A stretch of 64,000 nucleotides of DNA from Sorangium aterium. GTDB lineage: Bacteria > Myxococcota_A > Polyangia > Polyangiales > Polyangiaceae. The translations under genes were made by a program, and so were the position numbers. The stretch is taken from positions 310,001 to 374,000 of the forward strand of contig NZ_JAQNDK010000005.1 in the NCBI RefSeq assembly GCF_028368935.1, written 5' to 3'. This document shows, piece after piece, positions 43,538-51,605 of the stretch (its first letter is position 1; each line of letters starts with the position of its first letter). Below the pieces are notes generated by a model, which worked only from the letters and a program-made list of their open reading frames with translations, had not been told where the DNA came from and ran no database searches.

Positions 43538-45838
43538 TCAGCGCGCCTGTGCTGCGCTCCGGAGCGCGCGCGAGAGCACCTTCTTGAAGGCGCTCGCCTC
43601 GCCTCCGTTCGGCTTGTCCTTGCGCCCGTAACGGGTCGCCGCGCCGACCCGGGCGACGCACTGGGCTGCGCGCATGTACCGCCGGGCCGCCTTCGCGACC
43701 GCCCGATCGCCCGGAGCAGACGCCGACGCGACGGCCGCGCCGAGCTCGTTCAGCGCCTCGTCGAGCGGGGTGCAGCCCTCGGGCGTGGGGGGCAGCTCGA
43801 GGGGGGGCGGGGCGTGGCAGCAGCGGGCGCGCAGGGTGGCCAGGGTCGCCATGTCGTGCCAGCCGAGGACGGCCCATTCCTTCGTGGCGTCCGAGACGCC
43901 CTTGGGCCCAGCTGCCTGGGCGAGGTGGCTCTTGAGCGCCGCGACGCCCTTCATCGGGTCGATCTCGGCGCACACGGACAACAGCTGGCCCGCGGTGGCG
44001 GCGTCGACGCTCTTGCCGGGAAAGAGGGGCATCGCGCACGCGGCGAAGTCCGCCGTGGCCGCAGGATCCGGTGCTGTGCTCGCGGTGCCTGCGTCCGCTG
44101 GCGTCGCCGTACCTGCGTCTTCCGCGCCCGCGTCACCGGGCGCCGGGGCGCTCGGCGCTGCGGGGGCGGCGCATGCGGCCGGCGCAGCGTCCGAGCCGGA
44201 CGGCGGCGCCGGGAGGGACGGCGGCGCGGCGTCGCGGTGGCGAATCCAGAACCAGGCTGCCCCCGCGGCGCCCGCGATGGCCACGACCCCGAGGGCCAGC
44301 GTCACCCACCGGCGCGCCGCGGACGGCGCCTCGCGGCTCGCCCCGGGCGCCGGCGCCGGCGCGCGAAACGGCGGCGTTGCCGCGCGCGGCGGCGCGCCGA
44401 GCCCGGACGCGCCGCCGCGCGCGGCGACGCCGCCGGGCGCCATCGGGAAGGGGTGCGACGGCTCATGCGTGTCGTCTTCGCCGAGCCAGAGGAGATCGAC
44501 GGCCGGGACGTGGGGCGTCGGTGCGCCGAGCTCGGGCGCGCCGACGCGCGTTGCGGCGCCGCCGGGCGCCATCGGGAAGGGGTGCGACGGCTCGTGCCTG
44601 TCGTCTTCGCCGAGCCAGGGGAGATCGTCGAACGTTCGCGGGCTCGCCGGGGCATCCGCGTCGAAGAGGGGCACCGCGGTGGGCGAGAAGGGCGGTTGCG
44701 TCGTCGCTACGGGCGCAAAGGGCAGCTGCGCCGTCCCTGTGGGGGCGACGGGCGGTTGCGCCGTCGCTACGGGCGCAAAGGGCAGCTGCGCCGTCCCTGT
44801 GGGGGCGACGGGCGGTTGCGCCGTCGCCGCAGGCACGACAGGCGGTGGCTGCACCTGCGCGGTCGGGGCAGCCACTGCGCCCGCTCGCGCGCCGTCCTCC
44901 GTCCTTGCGCCGGCGAGCCGCGGCGATGCGGCAGGCAGCGCGGTCTGCGCCTTCGAGGGACGGTCTGGCGCTTCCGGAGGCGGGGTGGTCGGCGCGCCGG
45001 TCGTCGACCGGAGGCCCAGGCTCGCGAGCCCGTGGAGGGGCAACGGCGTCCGGCGGGCCGAGGCGCTCGCGATGGGCGGCGGCTGCGAGCTCGAGTGGCC
45101 ATGCGGCGGCGCGCTCTTGCGGGGCGGCTGCGAGCCTGTGCCCTCGCGCGGCGGCGCGCTCTTGCGGGGCGGCTGCGAGCCTGTGCCCTCGCGCGGCGGC
45201 GCGCTCTTGCGGGGCGGCTGCGAGCTCGACGTCCCCCGCACCCCGCTGCTCGACGGGCGCGGCGCTGGAATGGTCCTCGCCGGCGCCGCGAGCGCGTGCT
45301 CATCGAGCGGCGGCAGCTCCTCCAGGCCGTCGTCCGGCCGCGCCGCCTCCAGCGCGCGACGGAGCGCCGCGACCTCGGTGATCCGCTGCTCAGCGCCGCG
45401 CGCGAGCGCCTGGTCCAGCACGCGCCACAGCGCGTCGCCCGCAGCGCCTGGCGGCGTGATCCGCGGCGCGGCGCCGGCGCCTTGCTTGCGGCGGAGCTCC
45501 TGGTCGCTCTCGGCAGGGAACGGGAGCGCTCCCGAGAGCGCCGTGTACAGGGTGACCGCGAGCGCCCACGTGTCGTCCCGGCGCGACGGCCCCTCGCCCG
45601 CGGCCCGCTCCGGCGAGCGGTAACCCACGAAGGCGGGCGTGGCGAGCGGGTCCGAGAGCCACCCCGTCGACGTGCACGGCTCGCCCTCCATGACCACGCA
45701 CGCGGCCGACAGGCGGCCGTGCACCGTCCCGCGCGCGTGCAGGCTCTCGACGCGCTTCGCCAGGCGGACGACCCAGCCGACCGCGTCCCTGTCCGGCAGC
45801 GGACCGGCGCGTGCGATCCTCGCAGCGAGCGTCTCCAT
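43538..45838 (-). CDS. Pseudokinase-type membrane protein with repeat linkers
   Basis: 766 aa. The N-terminal ~155 residues look like a Ser/Thr kinase C-lobe only: no G-loop or catalytic Lys, the catalytic HRD is replaced by VHGRLSAACV, and DFG by TGWLSD. The F-helix pattern DDTWALAVTLYTALSG is kept. It is therefore a pseudokinase fragment or degenerate kinase. A long Pro/Ser/Ala-rich section (about 160-510) contains exact tandem repeats and two copies of WLGEDDxHEPSHPFPMAP. One transmembrane segment is at about 512-535 (LALGVVAIAGAAGAAWFWI), followed by a ~220-aa extracytoplasmic domain with several cysteines (ARCCHAPPPLELPPTPEGC). Likely signals across the inner membrane. Confidence 0.8.
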   Translation of the reverse strand: METLAARIARAGPLPDRDAVGWVVRLAKRVESLHARGTVHGRLSAACVVMEGEPCTSTGWLSDPLATPAFVGYRSPERAAGEGPSRRDDTWALAVTLYTALSGALPFPAESDQELRRKQGAGAAPRITPPGAAGDALWRVLDQALARGAEQRITEVAALRRALEAARPDDGLEELPPLDEHALAAPARTIPAPRPSSSGVRGTSSSQPPRKSAPPREGTGSQPPRKSAPPREGTGSQPPRKSAPPHGHSSSQPPPIASASARRTPLPLHGLASLGLRSTTGAPTTPPPEAPDRPSKAQTALPAASPRLAGARTEDGARAGAVAAPTAQVQPPPVVPAATAQPPVAPTGTAQLPFAPVATAQPPVAPTGTAQLPFAPVATTQPPFSPTAVPLFDADAPASPRTFDDLPWLGEDDRHEPSHPFPMAPGGAATRVGAPELGAPTPHVPAVDLLWLGEDDTHEPSHPFPMAPGGVAARGGASGLGAPPRAATPPFRAPAPAPGASREAPSAARRWVTLALGVVAIAGAAGAAWFWIRHRDAAPPSLPAPPSGSDAAPAACAAPAAPSAPAPGDAGAEDAGTATPADAGTASTAPDPAATADFAACAMPLFPGKSVDAATAGQLLSVCAEIDPMKGVAALKSHLAQAAGPKGVSDATKEWAVLGWHDMATLATLRARCCHAPPPLELPPTPEGCTPLDEALNELGAAVASASAPGDRAVAKAARRYMRAAQCVARVGAATRYGRKDKPNGGEASAFKKVLSRALRSAAQAR
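44701..44820. repeat. 60-bp tandem repeat in the pseudokinase linker
   Basis: Two 60-bp units (44701-44760 and 44761-44820) are identical apart from the first base. They encode VAPTGTAQLPFAPVATAQPP in the minus frame. Near-perfect DNA identity suggests recent duplication. Confidence 0.9.
45103..45237. repeat. 45-bp tandem repeat in the pseudokinase linker
   Basis: Three 45-bp units start at 45103, 45148 and 45193, encoding GSQPPRKSAPPREGT-type segments. They are in frame with the minus-strand gene and nearly identical. Confidence 0.88.
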
Positions 45839-45943
45839 ACGAGCGCCGCAGCGTAGTGCGGCGAACCGCCGCTGACCACATTGTGGCTCTCCCGCGGCGC
45901 GCCGGATCGCGGATCGCCCGCGTCCGGCCCTGGAGCGCCGCCG

Positions 45944-46783
45944 TCAGCCGCCGATCACGTCGGCCATCGTGTATCGGCCGGGCGGCTTCCCGTGCAGGTG
46001 CCACGCCGCGCGCAGCGCCCCGCGCGCGAAGAGATCACGGCTGGTCGCGCGGTGCGTGAGCTCGATGCGCTCGCCGGGGCCGAGCAGGTGGACCGTGTGG
46101 TCGCCGATGACGTCGCCGCCGCGTACGGCGAAGATCCCCAGCTCGTTCGCCTTTCGCGGGCCGACGTTGCCCTCGCGGCCGTGCACGTCGGCGAGCGTCG
46201 CGGTCGGCTCGCGGGCCGCGCGCACGGCGTCGGCGAGCCGCACGGCCGTGCCGCTCGGCGCGTCCACCTTGGCGCGGTGGTGCACCTCCACGATCTCGAC
46301 GTCGTAGCCGGGCCCGAGCCGCCGCGTCGCGCTCGCCGCGATCTCCGCGAGCACGTGGATGCCGATGCTCGTGTTCGGCGACCAGAGGACCGGGACGTGC
46401 TGCGCCGTCTCGTCGAGCAGCCGCTCGCACGTGCCGTCGAGGCGCGTCGTGCCGCTGACCACGGCGACCTTGGCCCGCATCGCGAGGTGCAGGAGACGGG
46501 GGAGCGCCTCGGGCCGCGAGAAGTCGATGACCACGTCCGCGCCGAGCAGCCCGGCGCTGGTGTCGTCGCTCATCGCGACGCCGATGTTGCCTGTCCCCGC
46601 GAGCTCGCCGACGTCACGGCCGATGCGGGAGGAGCCGCGCGACACGATCGCGCCCACGACCTGGGCTCGCTCGTTCGCCGCGAGCCGGACGATGGCTTGC
46701 CCCATCTTGCCGCTCGCGCCGTGGATCGCGACCTTCAGCAGCCGGGCGTCGTCTCCCTGGGCGGCCCCCAGGAGCGCGCTCAT
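45944..46783 (-). CDS. dapB: 4-hydroxy-tetrahydrodipicolinate reductase
   Basis: 279 aa. The lysine/diaminopimelate pathway step after DapA; reduces HTPA with NAD(P)H in the cytoplasm. Nucleotide motif GASGKMGQ near residue 23, VIDFSRPEA at about 85, and the signature HHRAKVDAPSGTA with catalytic His and Lys. The RGGDVIGDH-TVH block near the end is also typical. Start chosen as the ATG at 46783, 29 bp after dapA on the same strand. A longer in-frame extension to 46816 looks non-coding. Forms an operon with dapA. Confidence 0.93.
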   Translation of the reverse strand: MSALLGAAQGDDARLLKVAIHGASGKMGQAIVRLAANERAQVVGAIVSRGSSRIGRDVGELAGTGNIGVAMSDDTSAGLLGADVVIDFSRPEALPRLLHLAMRAKVAVVSGTTRLDGTCERLLDETAQHVPVLWSPNTSIGIHVLAEIAASATRRLGPGYDVEIVEVHHRAKVDAPSGTAVRLADAVRAAREPTATLADVHGREGNVGPRKANELGIFAVRGGDVIGDHTVHLLGPGERIELTHRATSRDLFARGALRAAWHLHGKPPGRYTMADVIGG

Positions 46784-46812
46784 CGGAACACCTCGATGAT
46801 CTCCGTTCGATT

Positions 46813-47718
46813 TCACGACGCCTCGCGCCTCGCCTCGAGCCGCCTCATCGCCTCGGCGATCTGCTGCCGGGTCGCCTCACCGGCCGGCACGAGGGGCAGC
46901 CGGACGGCGGCGCTCATGCGGCCCAGGGCGGCGAGCGCGGCCTTCGCGGGGGCGGGGTTCGGCTCGACGAACAGGAGCCCGTGCAGCTCGAGGAGCGCGA
47001 GGTGGGCTGCGCGCGCGCCCGCCAGGTCGCCGGCCAGGAACCGCCGGGTCACCGCGCTGGTCTCGCGCGGCAGCACGTTCGACGTGACGCTGATGACACC
47101 CTGCGCGCCGAGCGCCATCATCGCGAGCGTCAGCGCGTCGTCGCCGCTCAGGATCGTGAGCCGGTCGCCGAGGCGCCGCACGAGCTCCTGGCAGCGGAAC
47201 ACGTTGCCCGAGGCGTCCTTGATGGCGACGACGTTCGGCGCGGCGGCGCAGATGCGCTCGGTCGTCTCGGCGGAGAGGTCGACCACCGTCCGCCCCGGGA
47301 TGTTGTAGAGCACGATCGGCGCCGGGACGGCCCTGGCCACGGCCAGCGTGTGCTCGCGGAGCCCGTCCTGCGAGGGCTTGCTGTAGTACGGCATCACGAT
47401 CATCACGCCCGCCGCGCCGGCGGCGAGCGCGGCGCGCGAGGCCTCGATCGTCTTCTTCGTCGAGAACGAGCCCGTCCCCGCGATCACCGGCACGCGGCCG
47501 CGCGCGGCCTCGACGACGCGCCGGATGACCGCGGTCGTCTCGGATTCGCTGAGGGTCGGCGACTCCCCCGTGGTCCCGCACGGCACGAGCCCGCTGACGC
47601 CGCCCGCGATCTGCGCCTCGACGAGCGCGTCCAGCGCGTCGAAGTCGACGGCTTCACCATCGGGCGTGAATGGCGTGACGAGGGCGGTGAATGTTCCCGA
47701 CAAGGGGAGCTGCGACAT
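46813..47718 (-). CDS. dapA: 4-hydroxy-tetrahydrodipicolinate synthase
   Basis: 301 aa, an aldolase-like TIM barrel. Condenses pyruvate with aspartate semialdehyde in DAP/lysine synthesis. Motifs: GTFTALVTPF, the CGTTGESPTL block, YNIPGRT with the catalytic Tyr, and the Schiff-base Lys in VVAIKDASGN. The ATG at 47718 begins the conserved N-terminus; the frame extends further upstream with low-quality sequence. dapB follows 29 bp later. The 297-bp region to nuoI (47719-48015) is divergent and should hold promoters for both. Confidence 0.94.
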   Translation of the reverse strand: MSQLPLSGTFTALVTPFTPDGEAVDFDALDALVEAQIAGGVSGLVPCGTTGESPTLSESETTAVIRRVVEAARGRVPVIAGTGSFSTKKTIEASRAALAAGAAGVMIVMPYYSKPSQDGLREHTLAVARAVPAPIVLYNIPGRTVVDLSAETTERICAAAPNVVAIKDASGNVFRCQELVRRLGDRLTILSGDDALTLAMMALGAQGVISVTSNVLPRETSAVTRRFLAGDLAGARAAHLALLELHGLLFVEPNPAPAKAALAALGRMSAAVRLPLVPAGEATRQQIAEAMRRLEARREAS

Positions 47719-48015
47719 CAGACGACCATGATCGCCACCCCGGGTGCGCGTCAACAGGAGAGGACAGGTTCGCCGCGGACTCCCCGCTCTCCGCTGGTTC
47801 CTGCGCGGGGCGACGCCGAACGGACGCGGCCTTGGGGGTGGGCTGCCGGGAGCCCGCTGGGCCTGTACGGCGCGGGCTGGCGGGAGCCCCCGGGGCTTGC
47901 GGGGAGCGGGCCGGACGCTCCAGGGCAGGTCCGCGTCTGCTATCGTCCGCGGTGTAGCGCCTCGCTCCTTCGGGGGATTTGCCCGAGCGCGTCAGGTCCC
48001 TGAGAGGCACCGGCC

Positions 48016-48675
48016 ATGGATCTCGCCCAGTACATCAAGAGCATCTCCAGCGCGGCCAATACCATCCTGGAGGGGATGGCGGTCACGTTCTCCCATCTGT
48101 TCCGGGAGCCCATCACCGTCCAGTACCCCGACAAGACGGACCGCCCCGTCAGCGAGATGCTCCCCCCGCGGTACCGCGGCTTCCTCGAGGTGCAGATGGA
48201 CATCTGCACCGGCTGCAAGCGCTGCGAGCGCGCGTGCCCCATCGAGTGCATCGCCATCGATTTGGAGAAGGACCCGGCGACGAAGAAGCAGGCGATGAGC
48301 CGCTTTGACATCGACATGGGCAAGTGCATGTACTGCGGCCTCTGCGTCGAGGCGTGCAAGACGGAGTCGACCGGCGCCATCCGCCACACCCGCGAGTTCG
48401 AGGGGGCGGCGCCGACGCTCGACCACCTCACGTTCCGCTTCATCCCGGAGGGCCTCGTGCCGCTGTACAAGGCGCCGAAGGACCTCGGCGAGGTGCCCGT
48501 CGGCGAGTACGGGCCGCACGCCCGGGAGGCCCGCGAGCGCGCCATGCGCGACAACCCGGCCGCGCTGGAGGAGCTGCGCGCCATCTGGCGCAAAGAGCGC
48601 GGCAAGCAGCAGGGCGCCGAGGGCGCGGAGCCCGCGGGCGGGGGGGCCGGAGCGGGGACCGGAGCGGGCGCCTGA
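48016..48675 (+). CDS. nuoI: NADH-quinone oxidoreductase subunit I
   Basis: 219 aa, with a longer-than-usual C-terminus rich in Gly/Ala. The peripheral-arm ferredoxin-like subunit of complex I, carrying two [4Fe-4S] clusters N6a and N6b. Cluster motifs are CTGCKRCERACP and CMYCGLCVEACK. N-terminal AQYIKSISSAANTI and GMAVTFSHLF match NuoI. It is first of three nuo genes; a 106-bp gap separates it from nuoJ. A gagaggcac ribosome site precedes the ATG. Confidence 0.94.
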   Translation: MDLAQYIKSISSAANTILEGMAVTFSHLFREPITVQYPDKTDRPVSEMLPPRYRGFLEVQMDICTGCKRCERACPIECIAIDLEKDPATKKQAMSRFDIDMGKCMYCGLCVEACKTESTGAIRHTREFEGAAPTLDHLTFRFIPEGLVPLYKAPKDLGEVPVGEYGPHAREARERAMRDNPAALEELRAIWRKERGKQQGAEGAEPAGGGAGAGTGAGA

Positions 48676-48781
48676 GGGAGGGCGCGGCGCGTAGAAGGGC
48701 GCAGAAGCGCGCCGCGAGCGACGCCCAGGGGTCGCCCTTGATGGGCGGTGGGCAGCGGTCTAACGTCGCGGCCCTCACCCC

Positions 48782-49297
48782 ATGCCCTCCCTGAGCGCAC
48801 TCGTCTTCCTCGGGCTTGCCGCGCTGACGCTCGGCTCGGCCGGGCTCGTGGCGTTCTCCAGGAACATCATCCACTCCGCGCTGGCCCTGCTCGGCACGTT
48901 CCTGGGCATCGCCGGGCTGTACGTCACGCTCTCGGCCGACTTCATCGCGGCGACGCAGGTGCTCGTCTACGTCGGCGGCACGCTCGTGCTCATCCTCTTC
49001 GCCGTGATGCTCACGAGCCGCATCGCAGAGATGAAGATCTCGAACCCGCGCGGCGGGCCGGCCGTGGCGTTCGGCCTGGTCACGGCCGTGCTGCTCCTGC
49101 TCGGCAGGGTGGCGGCCCAGACCCCTTGGCCCGCCGAGGCCAAGCCGCCGATGCCGTCCACCGCCAAGCTCGGGCACGCGTTCCTCGGAGAGTACCTGCT
49201 CCCGTTCGAGCTCGGCTCGGTCGTGCTGCTCGCCGCGATGATCGGCGCGGTCGTGCTCGCGCGTCGAGCCGTCAGGCGCGCCTGGGAGAGGGAGTAG
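48782..49297 (+). CDS. nuoJ: NADH-quinone oxidoreductase subunit J
   Basis: 171 aa, membrane arm of complex I. About five transmembrane helices: LVFLGLAALTLGSAGLVAFS, IIHSALALLGTFLGIAGLYV, IAATQVLVYVGGTLVLILFA and later ones. The VLVYVGGTLVLILFAVML block is diagnostic of NuoJ/ND6. It is 3 bp before nuoK, so the two are co-translated. The usual neighbour nuoL is not found after nuoK. Confidence 0.92.
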   Translation: MPSLSALVFLGLAALTLGSAGLVAFSRNIIHSALALLGTFLGIAGLYVTLSADFIAATQVLVYVGGTLVLILFAVMLTSRIAEMKISNPRGGPAVAFGLVTAVLLLLGRVAAQTPWPAEAKPPMPSTAKLGHAFLGEYLLPFELGSVVLLAAMIGAVVLARRAVRRAWERE

Positions 49298-49300
49298 GCG

Positions 49301-49609
49301 ATGGAGGTCGGTCTCATCCATTACCTCAGCGTCGCCGCGGTGCTCTTCGGACTCGGGCTGTTCACCGTCATGACGCGGAAAAACGCGGTGGGAATCCTCC
49401 TCGGCGTCGAGCTCATCCTCAACGCCGCGGCGCTCAACTTCATCGCGTTCGACCACTTCGTCGCCGGCGGCGTGGCTGGCCAGGTGTTCACGGTCTTCAT
49501 CATCGTCCTCGCGGCGAGCGAGGCGGCGATCGCGCTGGCCATCGTGCTTCAGGTCTACCGCAACCACCGAAGCATCATGGCCGACCAGCTGACATCCCTG
49601 AAGAACTGA
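49301..49609 (+). CDS. nuoK: NADH-quinone oxidoreductase subunit K
   Basis: 102 aa, the small three-helix proton-path subunit (ND4L). Conserved membrane glutamates are in GILLGVELILNAA and LAASEAAIALA, corresponding to E. coli Glu36 and Glu72. Follows nuoJ by 3 bp. A long inverted repeat begins 26 bp after its stop, consistent with the end of the transcript. Confidence 0.93.
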   Translation: MEVGLIHYLSVAAVLFGLGLFTVMTRKNAVGILLGVELILNAAALNFIAFDHFVAGGVAGQVFTVFIIVLAASEAAIALAIVLQVYRNHRSIMADQLTSLKN

Positions 49610-49634
49610 CGGGAGAGCGGTCATCCGTGCGGAA

Positions 49635-49744
49635 GCGCGCGGTCGACGTGACGCGCGTGACGCGCGCGATGGGCGCGACGTTCGGACCGGCGGCCGCCGC
49701 GTCACGCGCCCGCGCGCGTCACGCGCGTCACGTCGACCGCGCGC
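49635..49744. repeat. Perfect 34-bp inverted repeat after nuoK
   Basis: Arms 49635-49668 and 49711-49744 are exact reverse complements (each starts gcgcgcggtcgacgtgacgc on its own strand), with a 42-base spacer. Inner gacgcgcgt steps repeat within each arm. It could be a strong terminator for nuoIJK, although no T-run follows, or a remnant of a mobile palindrome. The 49610-49890 gap otherwise holds no gene. Confidence 0.88.
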
Positions 49745-49890
49745 CGATGCGGATCGCCTACGCCGATCGCCGACCAGGCGATGCGCTCGACACGCCCGCG
49801 CCCTGCTTCTTCACGTGGAGCTCAATCCCAGCGACAAGCAGGAAAAACCTGACCTTGCTAAGGCCCAGCTGGCGACCCACGTTCGAAGGC

Positions 49891-50136
49891 ATGCAGAACC
49901 TATCCAAGTCGGAGCTGGTGGGGTTCGTGGAGCTCGAGGTCGGTTCGCTTGCTGTGCAGGTGCCGATCCGCGCCGCCGCAGCGGCGACAGAGCTACCGCT
50001 CGCATCGTTCGAGGCTGAAGGGGACAATTGCGCCATCCTCGTGCGAGGCGACACGTCCTCGAAGGCGGTCGAGGTCGCGCTGCGAAACGCGGCGCAGGAG
50101 GCGGTCAAGCACCTCTCGAAGAAGTTGCTCAACTAG
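49891..50136 (+). CDS. Small soluble protein, function unknown
   Basis: 81 aa. Starts at ATG 49891 with gaagg upstream. The N-terminal helix (MQNLSKSELVGFVELE) and short strands (GSLAVQVPI, NCAILVRGDTSSKAVEVAL) suggest a small alpha/beta domain; the C-terminus is a basic helix (EAVKHLSKKLLN). The surrounding codon use looks coding here and not upstream. No family recognised. Confidence 0.5.
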   Translation: MQNLSKSELVGFVELEVGSLAVQVPIRAAAAATELPLASFEAEGDNCAILVRGDTSSKAVEVALRNAAQEAVKHLSKKLLN

Positions 50137-50380
50137 AGCGGAGCGATGGTCCCGCTGGCCCGCCGCAGGGCTGCGGGCCATCGTCTCCGGGATGTTCCGC
50201 GATGCACGGTGCCCCAGGGCACCGGCGGAGCGGTGTGGACAGGTTTCTGCTGGCCGCCCGGCGCTCAGCGCGAGCGGGGCGGCGTTCCGGCCCGGGAGCC
50301 CCGCGTCGCGGGGGAGCTCGCTGCGCTCCGACGTGAATTTCTCGACGCACGTCGTGCTACGCTGCGCCGCGAAATCGCCC

Positions 50381-51424
50381 GTGAAGCTCATCATCCAAAT
50401 CCCTTGCTTGAACGAGCGCGACACGCTCGCGCAGACATTCGCGGACCTGCCGCGGTCGATCGACGGCGTGGACGAGATCGAGGTCCTCGTCATTGACGAC
50501 GGCAGCACGGACGGGACGAGCTCGCTCGCCGAGCAGCTCGGGATCCACCACATCGTCCGCTTCGCGAGGAATCGAGGCCTCGCCGCCGGGTTCATGGCCG
50601 GCATCGACGCGTGCCTGCGGCTCGGCGCCGATATCATCGTGAACACCGACGCGGACAACCAGTATCGCGGCGCGGAGATCCCGAAGCTCATCGCTCCCAT
50701 CCTCGACGGGCGGGCCGACCTGGTGATCGGCGACCGGCAGACAGACAGGATCGAGGAGTTCTCGCCGCTCAAGAAGGTCTTGCAGCGGTGGGGCTCGCGG
50801 CTCATCCGGCGCCTGTCCGCCACGGAGGTGGCCGACTCGCCGAGCGGCTTCCGCGCGGTGAGCCGGAAGGCCGCGCTGCAGCTCTTCGTGCACAACCGCT
50901 TTACCTACACGCTGGAGACCGTGATCCAGGCAGGCCGCCGCGGCCTCGCCGTGGAGAACGTGAAGATCACGACCAACCCGAAGACGCGCGAGTCGCGGCT
51001 CTTTCGTTCGATCCCCGACTACCTGCGCCGCGCCGGTCCTGTCATGTTCCGGGCTTATGCGATGTACCGCCCCGTGCAGCTCGTGGGCTGGGTCGCGACG
51101 GTCCTGCTCGTGTTCGGCGTCGCGCTCGGCGTCCGGTTCCTCTACTTCTACCTGCGGAATCCGGACCACAGCGGCTATATTCAGTCGCTCATCGTCGGCA
51201 CGGGCGCCGTCGTGATGGCGTGCATCCTGGTGGCCGTGGCGCTGCTCGCGGAGCTCATTGCGACGAACCGCCGCCTCGTCGAGGAGGTGCTGATGCGCGT
51301 GCGCCGGATCGAGACCGAGCTCGCGGGGCGGGAGTCGGCCCTCGGGCTGGAGGGCATCCGGACCACGGGCGCGAAGCCTTGGCGCAACCAGCAGGTGCGG
51401 CAGGCGCGAGCGATCGCGAGGTGA
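50381..51424 (+). CDS. GT2 glycosyltransferase with C-terminal membrane helices
   Basis: 347 aa. Family 2, dolichyl-phosphate-mannose-synthase (DPM1)/undecaprenyl-phosphate glycosyltransferase type. N-terminal nucleotide-sugar domain: IIQIPCLNERDTL, VLVIDDGSTDGT, NTDADNQYRGAEIPKL (the metal DAD motif) and the ELR-like block RFTYTLETVIQAG. Two C-terminal transmembrane helices lie at about 250-275 and 285-310 (LVGWVATVLLVFGVALGVRF, IVGTGAVVMACILVAVALLA). It probably loads a sugar on a lipid carrier used by the GT39-like membrane transferase encoded convergently at 51606. The GTG at 50381 gives the family start; an upstream GTG at 50354 is possible. Confidence 0.88.
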   Translation: MKLIIQIPCLNERDTLAQTFADLPRSIDGVDEIEVLVIDDGSTDGTSSLAEQLGIHHIVRFARNRGLAAGFMAGIDACLRLGADIIVNTDADNQYRGAEIPKLIAPILDGRADLVIGDRQTDRIEEFSPLKKVLQRWGSRLIRRLSATEVADSPSGFRAVSRKAALQLFVHNRFTYTLETVIQAGRRGLAVENVKITTNPKTRESRLFRSIPDYLRRAGPVMFRAYAMYRPVQLVGWVATVLLVFGVALGVRFLYFYLRNPDHSGYIQSLIVGTGAVVMACILVAVALLAELIATNRRLVEEVLMRVRRIETELAGRESALGLEGIRTTGAKPWRNQQVRQARAIAR

Positions 51425-51545
51425 GGGCCATGCCGGAGAACATCGGATCTCCTGCTCCGGCTCCGGGAAGCATCGAGTGGTCAGCTGCCGTGGTCGCGGT
51501 CTCGTGGCGCTCGTCGGGGGCGAGCTCGCTGTCCGCGAGGTGAAG

Positions 51546-51568
51546 AGCCCGGTCCCCTGGACCGGGCT
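51546..51568. terminator. Hairpin between convergent glycosyltransferase genes
   Basis: A perfect 10-bp stem (agcccggtcc / ggaccgggct) with a 3-base loop lies between the GT2 gene (ends 51424, plus) and the membrane protein (ends 51606, minus). It can serve both directions. No T-run. Confidence 0.6.
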
Positions 51569-51605
51569 GCTGGCCGAGCGGCGCGGGTAGCCTTCGGCCT
51601 GGCGC

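Noticed and set aside
51489-51530. A fourth copy of the 24052 gene 3'-end repeat
   Set aside because: Only about 17 bases (gtggcgctcgtcggggg) resemble it, within what chance allows in GC-rich DNA, and similarity does not continue.
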